From IMG/VR virus record IMGVR_UViG_3300021963_000244, positions 1-42,566 of that record: a stretch of 42,566 nt of DNA. The stretch is one strand, 5' to 3'. Each line of letters opens with the position of its first letter. Within the stretch, counting starts at the first letter, position 1. Source of the DNA: a virus. The translations under genes were made by a program, and so were the position numbers. Below the pieces are notes generated by a model. It was not told the DNA's origin, did not search any database, and worked only from the letters and a program-made list of their open reading frames with translations. Positions 23,069 to 30,500 of this stretch are shown piece after piece.

Positions 23069-23350
23069 TCAACCTTCAATCTCACCAATCCGAATCCGCT
23101 CCTGATAGTTAAAAATCTCTGGAGCACGGCCCACCAGTTTGTAGGAGTGGCTGAGCAACTCACGAAACACATGAGGACTAACGGCCAGCTCCAGCTGGAT
23201 CGTCTCTGCGTCTTTACCGGCAGCAAACATTTCGCGGATTGCCTCAGCAACAGGCTCCAGTGAGCGAACGGTGCTTCCGGGCAGTGCCGATGGTGCAGTT
23301 TGTTCCTTTACTTCTAGGCTGTCATCAGCAGCAGGTTTACGAGCGGGCAT
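23069..23350 (-). CDS. Leftward small protein inside the head module
   Basis: A 93-residue protein from ATG 23350 (MPARKPAADDSLEVKEQTAPSA). The C-terminal half is helical (VAEAIREMFAAGKDAETIQLELAVSPHVFRELLSHSYKLVG). I chose the ATG at 23350 over an upstream one at 23458 because the longer form overlaps the plus-strand gene. The minus-strand terminator side at 23031-23059 supports expression. Its start codon shares bases with the divergent gene's start (CATG). No family recognised. Confidence 0.6.
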   Translation of the reverse strand: MPARKPAADDSLEVKEQTAPSALPGSTVRSLEPVAEAIREMFAAGKDAETIQLELAVSPHVFRELLSHSYKLVGRAPEIFNYQERIRIGEIEG

Positions 23351-23543
23351 GAGTACAGTGCGTCTCTTCGTACTACAGGATAACTGTCGCAGCTTTGTTG
23401 ACGTCCAATACGGCCAGCACCTAGAAGCCCAAGCCGAGCTGGAAATGTTCGGCGCCAAGGTCTATCACTCGATGATGTTGCGCGAAACAGCCAAACAGAG
23501 GAAAGCCCGCACTAGCGCTAGACTCAAACAAAGGATGTATTGA
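23349..23543 (+). CDS. Small basic protein, unknown
   Basis: A 64-residue protein starting MSTVRLFVLQDNCRSFVDVQYGQHLEAQAELEMFGAKVYHSMM. It ends in a basic tail (RETAKQRKARTSARLKQRMY). The start at 23349 is part of the CATG shared with the divergent gene. The stop overlaps the next start (TTG 23540). Probably a head module accessory protein. Confidence 0.6.
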   Translation: MSTVRLFVLQDNCRSFVDVQYGQHLEAQAELEMFGAKVYHSMMLRETAKQRKARTSARLKQRMY

Positions 23544-24076
23544 TTGTGGCTGCTGTCATTGATGCCACTGTTGCCGGCGCATCAGCCAACAGCTACGTGA
23601 CGCTTGCTGCTGCCAACACATATTTCGAGACCGTACCGGACTCCGCCACATGGACCAGTAAAACTGACGACCAGAAAAACCGCGCCTTGATCAGCGCCAC
23701 CCGCTGGATCGACGCCCTCAGTTTTTACGGTGACCGCTGCACCACTACGCAAGCTCTGAAGTGGCCCCGCGAAGACTATGAAGTAGACGGCATCGAATTG
23801 GTCTGCACTGTCATTCCAACAGAAATCAAAGTCGCCACCTACGAACTGGCACGCGCCCTAGCCAACGACACCGACGCAATTACAGGTAGCACCGGTACAA
23901 CAGGTTTATACGACGAAGTAGCGCTCGGCGATCTCCGAGTGAAGTACAAAGGGAGTTCAATGACCCCTGGAGTCGTCAACAACGTTTTTGACGTCTACCC
24001 GTGGCTCCAGTCGTACCTCGGTGCGTACACGATGGGTGGCGCCACAAACTACGCAGTCCGTTTATACCGAGGTTGA
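23540..24076 (+). CDS. Head-tail connector (DnaT-like / gp6-type)
   Basis: A 178-residue protein. The pattern SANSYVTLAAANTYFETVPDSATW, then NRALISATRWIDALSFYGDRCTTTQALKWPRED, matches the phage connector group often annotated as putative DnaT-like. Start is uncertain: TTG 23540 has an AAGGA site five bases upstream and overlaps the previous stop; GTG 23546 is the alternative. It lies where the adaptor protein normally is in siphovirus modules. Confidence 0.75.
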   Translation: MIVAAVIDATVAGASANSYVTLAAANTYFETVPDSATWTSKTDDQKNRALISATRWIDALSFYGDRCTTTQALKWPREDYEVDGIELVCTVIPTEIKVATYELARALANDTDAITGSTGTTGLYDEVALGDLRVKYKGSSMTPGVVNNVFDVYPWLQSYLGAYTMGGATNYAVRLYRG

Positions 24077-24077
24077 C

Positions 24078-24455
24078 ATGAGCCTCGTCGACTCCACATT
24101 CGCCTCAATACCTGCCCAGCTTTTAGCCGACTGGGGCCAAAACGTCACCTACCTAAAATCCAACGCCAGCCCCACTTACAACGCCACCACAGGTGTTGTT
24201 TCTGGAGCCGACACGAGCCTGACCATCCGCGCCCTGATCTTCGAGGCCAAACCAGAAGAATTTGAGGGTAACTACCAAACCACCGACCTCAAAGTCATCA
24301 TCGGCAACGCCGAGCTTGGAGCATATGTACCAAGCAGCCGCGACCGCATCCAATACAGCCAGAACGGCAGCACCAAAACAGGCCGCATCATCGCCTGCAA
24401 AACATCACGCGGCGAAAATCCCGTAGTCCACTCCATCCTGTTGAGGCCCCAATAA
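24078..24455 (+). CDS. Head closure / connector protein
   Basis: A 125-residue protein from ATG 24078 (MSLVDSTFASIPAQLLADWGQNVTYLKS). Beta-rich with TIRALIFEAKPEEFEGNYQTTDLKVIIGNAELGAYVPSSRDRI, typical of head-closure proteins. It follows the adaptor gene by one base and ends in ATAATGG overlap with the next. Position is consistent with the head-to-tail stopper. Confidence 0.7.
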   Translation: MSLVDSTFASIPAQLLADWGQNVTYLKSNASPTYNATTGVVSGADTSLTIRALIFEAKPEEFEGNYQTTDLKVIIGNAELGAYVPSSRDRIQYSQNGSTKTGRIIACKTSRGENPVVHSILLRPQ

Positions 24456-24973
24456 TGGCCCGCGACATTCGGTTTTTAGTAAAAGATCTAGAAGAAGCCA
24501 CTAAAACGGCAGCACAGGAAGCTGCTGTGCAGATTATGAACGGACTCGCAAAAGCAGGGCCTGCTTATACGGGCGAGTTCTCTTCTGCGTGGTACGCAGT
24601 TCCTCAAGGAGGATCCGCTGGTGGTCCCCGATCCTCTGGACGTATCTATACGTATGACAAACGAAACGTACCTAAAGCCCGTTTTGTAGAGGGCACATGG
24701 TACGAAATAAAGAATGGCGCACCTTACGCAGCAGAAGCTATGGACTTGGTTCCGTATACACCAGATGAATTTAAACGACAGCGTGCAATCAAACCGCAGA
24801 AATTTGGCGGTCGCCCTGAAGGAGGACGTCGGGGCGAACTAACCGGCGAAGGCCAGAACAGCAGTACTGCACCTTTAGATTGGTGGTCTAAGTACAACGC
24901 GGCTGGCAATCTACAAGCAGACTTAGCCCGTGGTTTCCAGCGCGGATTCGGTTCTGCCAGAGGATTTCTATGA
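24455..24973 (+). CDS. Tail completion / neck protein (HK97 gp10-like)
   Basis: A 172-residue protein: MARDIRFLVKDLEEATKTAAQEAAVQIMNGLAKAGPAYTGEFSSAWYAV, then GAPYAAEAMDLVPYTP, and a glycine/arginine-rich segment. The arrangement of an N-terminal helix, TGEFSSAW, and PYA is the gp10-type pattern. It overlaps the next gene by 4 bases. Confidence 0.7.
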   Translation: MARDIRFLVKDLEEATKTAAQEAAVQIMNGLAKAGPAYTGEFSSAWYAVPQGGSAGGPRSSGRIYTYDKRNVPKARFVEGTWYEIKNGAPYAAEAMDLVPYTPDEFKRQRAIKPQKFGGRPEGGRRGELTGEGQNSSTAPLDWWSKYNAAGNLQADLARGFQRGFGSARGFL

Positions 24974-25437
24974 ACTACCAAGCTGTTCGCGCTGTTTTTG
25001 AAGCTCCACTGCTGTCGGCGTACAACAATTTGTCGTCAGCAGTCCCGGTGTATTTTGACAATGTGATGAATGATGACGCAGACAGCGCCGAAGAGTTCGT
25101 TCACGTCAACATCCAGTTTGGCCTTACCACTGAGCTGGCACTCACCACAAATCCCGACAACATTCGCGGCGTGATCGTCATTCGCACGTACACACCAAAA
25201 GATCGCGGCCCAGCCCGCAACCAAACACTGGTAAACGTCGCAACAACTGTCATCCAGACAATCAACGCCACGCCAAAACCGCCAACCGGCGTCTATGCCC
25301 GCACTGGCCCCATCGAAGGCCCGACATTTAGCCCCAGCTTCGGTGGAACAACCCCAGATCAACAATCCCGCCGCGCATTTACACCATTCTTTATTTCACG
25401 AATCGAAGCAGGATTCCAAGCACAGGTGCTCTCTTAA
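24970..25437 (+). CDS. Tail terminator protein (DUF4128-like)
   Basis: A 155-residue protein: MNYQAVRAVFEAPLLSAYNNLSSAVPVYFDN, then FVHVNIQFGLTTELALTTNPDNIRGVIVIRTYTPKDRGPARNQTLV. The short helix plus strand layout matches tail terminators. It is located directly before the tail tube gene, as expected. Confidence 0.75.
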   Translation: MNYQAVRAVFEAPLLSAYNNLSSAVPVYFDNVMNDDADSAEEFVHVNIQFGLTTELALTTNPDNIRGVIVIRTYTPKDRGPARNQTLVNVATTVIQTINATPKPPTGVYARTGPIEGPTFSPSFGGTTPDQQSRRAFTPFFISRIEAGFQAQVLS

Positions 25438-25513
25438 TACTGAACTGCACTGGAGCTAACCTGTATTAAGCCGGGCTGTGCCCGCAACATTGTCCCTCCA
25501 TAGGTAACTACCG

Positions 25514-26260
25514 ATGGCCACCGTTCTGTCGGGCACTTCCGGCGCCCTGTACTACACCCCTGCCGGTACTTCTGTCACCACTCTTGCTGCTGGCGCATTT
25601 CCCGCCACTGGCGCCAACATCACCGTCGGCTCCTACCTGGGCTTCAAGGTCAACGATCCTGTGACCCTGGCTTACCCCGTAGGTGCTGTGACCACCAACG
25701 CAATTCCCGCTGGTCCGTACTTCGTGAAGACGTACGTGGCCGCCACCGGAATTATGACACTTAGCTCCACCGCAGGTGGCAGCGCCGTGACCGCAACCGC
25801 TGCACCCAGCGGCTTTGGCGCTGCTTTCGCCAGCATCACGTACACCGCCCCAGCTTCGGTCGGCTCTGTACGTGAGTGGAGCTTCGAGATCACTCGCTCG
25901 GAAATCGACGTCACCACCATCGGCCAAGAGGTCGGTCAGTACGCCCCCTTCCGCAGCTATATCACCGGCTTCGCCGACGGCTCTGGTTCCGCCACGGTGT
26001 ACACCACCGATGACGACACCAACCTGTCCAGCCGGATGATCGAGGACGTCATCCAAGCCACCCAGGCTGGAGCGACGATGAAGCTCTATATCGACCGGAT
26101 TGTGGCTTCTGGTACGGTGAACGACACCACCAGCCGCTCGATCACCGTTCCTGTGATTCTGACTTCGGCCAGCCTTACCGTGAACCCCGACGACGGCCAG
26201 AGCGTGGAAATCGCCTTCCGCCCCAGCTCCGCCCCCACCTTCGACCTCTCGAAGTCCTGA
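25514..26260 (+). CDS. Major tail tube protein
   Basis: A 248-residue protein, MATVLSGTSGALYYTPAGTSV at the start. VREWSFEITRSEIDVTTIGQEVGQYAPFRSYITGFADGSGSATVYTTDDDTNLSS is the tail tube signature segment. The insertion in the first third (about 20-105) is an extra domain. CTGGAGC occurs in the leader (25450). Followed by a strong terminator (26290-26318). Confidence 0.88.
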   Translation: MATVLSGTSGALYYTPAGTSVTTLAAGAFPATGANITVGSYLGFKVNDPVTLAYPVGAVTTNAIPAGPYFVKTYVAATGIMTLSSTAGGSAVTATAAPSGFGAAFASITYTAPASVGSVREWSFEITRSEIDVTTIGQEVGQYAPFRSYITGFADGSGSATVYTTDDDTNLSSRMIEDVIQATQAGATMKLYIDRIVASGTVNDTTSRSITVPVILTSASLTVNPDDGQSVEIAFRPSSAPTFDLSKS

Positions 26261-26289
26261 TAGGCTGCTACAGCAGCCAGTTCAGCAAC

Positions 26290-26318
26290 CCCCAGCTCCT
26301 AACCGGGCTGGGGTTTTT
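26290..26318 (+). terminator. Terminator after the tail tube gene
   Basis: CCCCAGC (26290-26296), 10-base loop, GCTGGGG (26307-26313), then TTTTTC. It lies 30 bases after the stop and separates tail tube from the chaperone genes. Confidence 0.85.
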
Positions 26319-26363
26319 CATTTCTACTCCGCTACACTATTGCGGTAACAGGCTGCAAGTTTT

Positions 26364-26714
26364 ATGCCCGCCGCAACTGCATTGAGTGCCCTGGATCGTC
26401 TGCGCAAAGCAGCCAATCTGGAGCCAGTAAAGAAGGAAGTCGAACTCAGTGATGGGTCTGTGTTTGAGATGTGGGTCGCCCCACTGACGATGGCCGAGCG
26501 CGAACGCGCCCAGAAGCAAGCCAAATCCGACGACGCCACCGCCTTCGCCCTTCAGCTGCTGATCAACAAAGCCTGCGACGACACTGGAGCCAAGCTGTTC
26601 AAGCCCGGCGAGATCGACGTGCTGAAGAACGAAGTCAAAGACAAGGACCTGCAATCCCTGATGCTGGCGATTTTGACCGACAACTCGGAAGAGATCGACA
26701 CCAAAAGCGCTTGA
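26364..26714 (+). CDS. Tail assembly chaperone, short form (gpG-like)
   Basis: A 116-residue protein: MPAATALSALDRLRKAANLEPVKKEVELSDGSVFEMWVAPLTMAERERAQKQAKSDD, then AFALQLLINKACDDTGAKLFKPGEIDVLKNEV. This fits the gpG-type chaperone. The C-terminus runs into a probable frameshift site (26703-26706) just before its stop, which would yield the longer form. It is located between the tail tube and tape measure genes, exactly where the G/GT pair lies. Confidence 0.85.
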   Translation: MPAATALSALDRLRKAANLEPVKKEVELSDGSVFEMWVAPLTMAERERAQKQAKSDDATAFALQLLINKACDDTGAKLFKPGEIDVLKNEVKDKDLQSLMLAILTDNSEEIDTKSA

Positions 26715-26898
26715 GGCGGAGCTTAAGAAGGACGGCTACGTCAGGATCCAGTTTTTTATTGCCGAAAAACTGGGCTACACGCTGTCCGAACTCCGCCACA
26801 AGATGACGGACGCCGAGTTGATGGGCTGGTACGTCTACTTCAAAATCCAAGCAGACGAGGAAAAAGAGGCCTACGACAAAGCCAAACGCCGCCGCTAG
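26364..26898 (+). CDS. Tail assembly chaperone, frameshifted long form (gpGT-like)
   Basis: After K114 (AAA at 26703-26705) a +1 slip on AAAA enters an open frame from 26707 to the stop at 26898. This adds 63 residues, ALEAELKKDGYVRIQFFIAE through QADEEKEAYDKAKRRR, for a total of about 177. The new frame is closed upstream by TGA at 26674-26676, and the first frame ends at 26714, so the shift must lie between 26677 and 26711. AAAA is the only obvious slippery run in it. No in-frame start of its own is near the 5' end of the extension. The extension's content (YVRIQFFIAEKLGYTLSELRHKMTDAELMGWYVYFKIQ) is typical of the T domain. Confidence 0.8.
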
Positions 26899-26946
26899 TC
26901 GGCGGCTTTTCAATGCGTAGACTGGTAGAACAGAACACCTGCCCTG

Positions 26947-29900
26947 ATGGCCAACTACTCGGCAAAAGTAGACGTCATTATTTCGGGCATCCGCGAAGCC
27001 AAAGCACTTGGCGACAGCTTGGAGCGCGTTCAGGGTGCAATTGCGCGAATCAGTAAAACACCTATTGAATTAAACGTAGGCGGTAGAGGAGGACAAAGGG
27101 ATCTTTCTGGTGTACTAAGCAAGCAAGTAAACGACCTGGTACGCGAATTTGTAAACGGAGAGCGGAAACTAGCCCAAGCCGTATCAGGACTAAACCAGCA
27201 GGTATCGGGCTTCGCAGAACTACTAAGTCAAACTTTTATCAAAGGCTCTGGCGATATTAACAGACAAGATAACGCAGTAAAAAATTTAGTAAATACATGG
27301 GCAGATGCAAATATCCAGTTAGACAGATATACAACTAAATTGACTGAACTACAACGCACAGCTTTAGCGAAAAAAGGTTTCATGCAGCTTGCCGGTGGGC
27401 AAATCGCACGCGGCGTAGAAGATGCAGGTTTCGGGCTACAAGGTCCGCAACTACCCGGCGCTATTGGCGGAGGCATGAACCTGCCGCAAGGTGTTGAGAA
27501 GCTAGGACCACGCCGTCTACAAGGGGTACAACGTGCTTTAGGGCAACCAGGCGTATCTGACGCAATCATTGGTGCTGGCTTCCCGATGCTATTCGGCGGT
27601 GGCCCTGGAGCAGTTCTGGGTGGCGGCCTTGGCGGCCTTGCGGGGGGAGCACTAGGCGGAGGGCTCGGCATGGCTCTCAGCATCGGCCTTTCCGCCGTCG
27701 GTCAGCAACTTGACGCCGCTGTCGTCAAAGTCAAGCGGATGGGTGACGCTATCAACGCCATCGACATAGACGCACTACGAGATAGTTTTATTGTCGTTAA
27801 TTCAGAGCTTGATACTACAGTTCGTCGCTTGATCGAAGCAGGAGAAATCGACAAAGCACGCGCCGAAATTGCTGCTGAAGTAGCTGCTCAAACTGGTGCC
27901 AGTGCGCAGGCTATTTCCGGCGTAACTAACAGTACATCAGGACTATTCACAGCTTGGGATCGCTTCAGCAGCGCTGTTTCAACAACAGCCGGGATCCTGT
28001 CTACACCATTACTCGACGGTATTACAGCTGTACTAAACGTCATTTCGCTTGCGGCTCAAGGTGCAAATATACTCCTAAGTCTGTTTGCTCAAGCGGGACC
28101 AATCCTTGAGCGCAGCCTTGCACCGCTGCTTCCATTTACATCGATATTTAAGTTTTTAGCGGATAAAACAAAGGATATGGCTGTCAATGAAAAACGAGGA
28201 AAACTTACAGCGGAACTGGAAAAAGAAACAGATGAGCGTATGCAGCAGCTCGCTCTTATGGGCAAACAAGATCGAATTGATCAACGGCGTAATAGGGGTA
28301 CGACAGCTGCCGCGCAAATTCAAAATAATGAACTGGATCGCCAGTCCAAAATTAACGACCTAGTGTCCGAGCGTGACAAAAAATTACGCGAGGCACGTAC
28401 AAAGTACGCTGGAACAGACGAAACACAATTAGCTGTACTCGAAAAACAGATTCAAGTCGAGTTCAAACTCAATCAACGCCTTGTTGAACGCGAAGCTCTC
28501 CGCAAGCGCGAGCGCTTGGAGCTTGAACAGACACTTGACGTTATTAACGCTTCGGCGCAGGCAGAAGTAAACACTATTACGCAGCGACAAGCTATTTCGC
28601 AACAAGATCTTTCTGTCAAACAAAGCGTTCTAAGTACAACTAAAGAGCTAGGAAGCCTGCAACAAAGCCAGCTGCAAGCGGAGTTAAAATACAGTATGTC
28701 GCTTAATCAAACTTCTGCACTAATTGATAAGGTAGCCGCATCTCGCCAAGCAGATGCAGAAATACAACTGCAGTCTTCACGCTTACAAGCGCAAGCATCC
28801 ATTGAGCAGGCAAGAAATGAAGCGGACATGGCATCCGCAAAGGCAAAGGCTGCAGAAGCCACAATGCAGGAACTAGGTGCAGCTGGACAGCTTACCGAAC
28901 TCAAAAAAGTAGAGCTACAAGCAACTATCGATCAAGCAGGTATAGCGCAACTAGGTGTAGGGATTGCCCAAACTATAGCGTCCGACACTATCAGAGCAGC
29001 CGAAGCAAAGCGGCAACAGCTAGCCTTTGCTATCGATCTGGAACGCCGCGAGCAACAAGTTGCCGCGTTTGCGAAAGAAGCTGCGTACCACACTGAGCGA
29101 TTTAATCAAGCCGCGCAGCAAAGCGCCAATGCAATTAGTAATACATCAAAAGTTGCCGACGCACTGGTTCAAGCACAACAAACAATCAACAACATCGAAA
29201 TTCAAAGCCTGCAAAACAAACTACAGCAGGCAGCAACAGATACTGAAAGAGAGATCATACTTAATAACATTCGTCAACTAGAAATAAATAATGCACGCTT
29301 AATTCTGTATGGCACTTACACGCAAATTAAGGCTGAGCTGGAGCGGCAGCGTATTGCAGTAGCAATGGCTGAAGTTAAAGTAAAAGAGCTTGAGTCTGTT
29401 GTAAGCCTTGCTGCAGCACAAAAAGTTCTTACATTAGACCACATCCGCGCCTTAGAAGCACAACGATCTGCTTTAGTTATTGCCCAACAAAATTACGCAA
29501 CAAGCCAAGCAGTCGCCAAAGAACAGTATCGCGCTGCCGACGCGGTTTACAACGCCGCCGTCAATGCTGCCAACCTTAAAGTGTCGATGCAAGATACAGC
29601 ATCAGCGGCAGGTGAATTCGCTGGAGCAATGGGAGCCGCAGCCGAAGCAGCCCGCGCAACCTCAGCCGCGAATAGAGCTGCTATCAGTGGAAGCTACACG
29701 ACAGTAGGAAAAGTATTAACACCTGTAGGAGTCGACATAATCAAAAGAGAAGAAGAAAGAAAAAACCTATTGAATGTAGATGCGACTCGTTTTGGCGGAC
29801 AAAGCACTACACAGGAGGATCGGCAATCTGCGCTTACTGCTTTCCGTGAGCGGACATCTACAAACGGCGGAACCTCGGTAAATCCGCAAGTAAGTATTAC

Positions 29901-30057
29901 TACAGGACCAGTAATGCAAATGGACGGCACCAACTATGTGACCCAGAGGGATCTGGTCTCAGCCACTGGAGCAGCCGCTAGACAGGGAGCCAATATGGCA
30001 CTACAAATGCTGCAGAACAATCCCGCAGCCCGCCGCCGCACGGGAGTCACGCAGTAA
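26947..30057 (+). CDS. Tape measure protein
   Basis: A 1036-residue protein, the longest in the window, defining tail length and passing through the tail tube. Long alpha-helical coiled-coil regions dominate (QARNEADMASAKAKAAEATMQEL). A hydrophobic glycine-rich segment lies at about 170-260 (GAGFPMLFGGGPGAVLGGGLGGLAGGALGGGLGMALSIGLS), typical of membrane-active segments in tape measures. Codon and base content are more AT-rich than the flanks. It begins 49 bases after the chaperone stop and overlaps the next gene by 1 base. Confidence 0.93.
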   Translation: MANYSAKVDVIISGIREAKALGDSLERVQGAIARISKTPIELNVGGRGGQRDLSGVLSKQVNDLVREFVNGERKLAQAVSGLNQQVSGFAELLSQTFIKGSGDINRQDNAVKNLVNTWADANIQLDRYTTKLTELQRTALAKKGFMQLAGGQIARGVEDAGFGLQGPQLPGAIGGGMNLPQGVEKLGPRRLQGVQRALGQPGVSDAIIGAGFPMLFGGGPGAVLGGGLGGLAGGALGGGLGMALSIGLSAVGQQLDAAVVKVKRMGDAINAIDIDALRDSFIVVNSELDTTVRRLIEAGEIDKARAEIAAEVAAQTGASAQAISGVTNSTSGLFTAWDRFSSAVSTTAGILSTPLLDGITAVLNVISLAAQGANILLSLFAQAGPILERSLAPLLPFTSIFKFLADKTKDMAVNEKRGKLTAELEKETDERMQQLALMGKQDRIDQRRNRGTTAAAQIQNNELDRQSKINDLVSERDKKLREARTKYAGTDETQLAVLEKQIQVEFKLNQRLVEREALRKRERLELEQTLDVINASAQAEVNTITQRQAISQQDLSVKQSVLSTTKELGSLQQSQLQAELKYSMSLNQTSALIDKVAASRQADAEIQLQSSRLQAQASIEQARNEADMASAKAKAAEATMQELGAAGQLTELKKVELQATIDQAGIAQLGVGIAQTIASDTIRAAEAKRQQLAFAIDLERREQQVAAFAKEAAYHTERFNQAAQQSANAISNTSKVADALVQAQQTINNIEIQSLQNKLQQAATDTEREIILNNIRQLEINNARLILYGTYTQIKAELERQRIAVAMAEVKVKELESVVSLAAAQKVLTLDHIRALEAQRSALVIAQQNYATSQAVAKEQYRAADAVYNAAVNAANLKVSMQDTASAAGEFAGAMGAAAEAARATSAANRAAISGSYTTVGKVLTPVGVDIIKREEERKNLLNVDATRFGGQSTTQEDRQSALTAFRERTSTNGGTSVNPQVSITTGPVMQMDGTNYVTQRDLVSATGAAARQGANMALQMLQNNPAARRRTGVTQ

Positions 30058-30500
30058 TGACCACCTACAGCCCGCAGGTCTACCTCCAGATCGACAACAT
30101 CACCTCAGGCAGCCCTGTCCTAGTAGCCCGCTACCAAAACTTCAACGTCAACCAACCCGTCACCTACAACTCGAACAGCTACAGCTACGCTCCATTCGAC
30201 GTATCCGACATGATGCAGCAGCGCTCTGCCGGCAAACTGTCCGTAACCATGACTTTCCCTGGAACGCCAACCTTTGTGGACCTGCTGGAAGACTCAGTGG
30301 TGAACTACAGATACAAATTTTCGTTCGATTTCACCGCTGCCGAAATTTTGCCATCGGTGTTTACGAGTGTGGTCGGCATTGCCGAGAATGGTTCCAGTGA
30401 CTTTTCCGGCGTCAGTATTGTGATCTCAGACGGTATCGACACAACCGAAGCCCAGATACCCTCCCGCAAAATAACCTTCGACATGGTGCCCTTCATATAA
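30057..30500 (+). CDS. Minor tail protein (distal tail or tip-attached)
   Basis: A 147-residue protein, MTTYSPQVYLQIDNITSGSPVLVARYQNFNVNQPVTYNSNSYSYAPFDVSDM. The segment APFDVSDM, and a beta-rich C-terminus (VVGIAENGSSDFSGVSIVISDG), are like DUF1833-type tail proteins. TAATGA overlap with the tape measure gene and TAATG with the next imply coupled translation. Probable distal tail or adaptor. Confidence 0.65.
   Translation: MTTYSPQVYLQIDNITSGSPVLVARYQNFNVNQPVTYNSNSYSYAPFDVSDMMQQRSAGKLSVTMTFPGTPTFVDLLEDSVVNYRYKFSFDFTAAEILPSVFTSVVGIAENGSSDFSGVSIVISDGIDTTEAQIPSRKITFDMVPFI

Noticed and set aside
26471-26806. 111-residue frame overlapping the tail chaperone
   Set aside because: It is in the third frame, neither G nor T, and is arginine-rich nonsense-like sequence.
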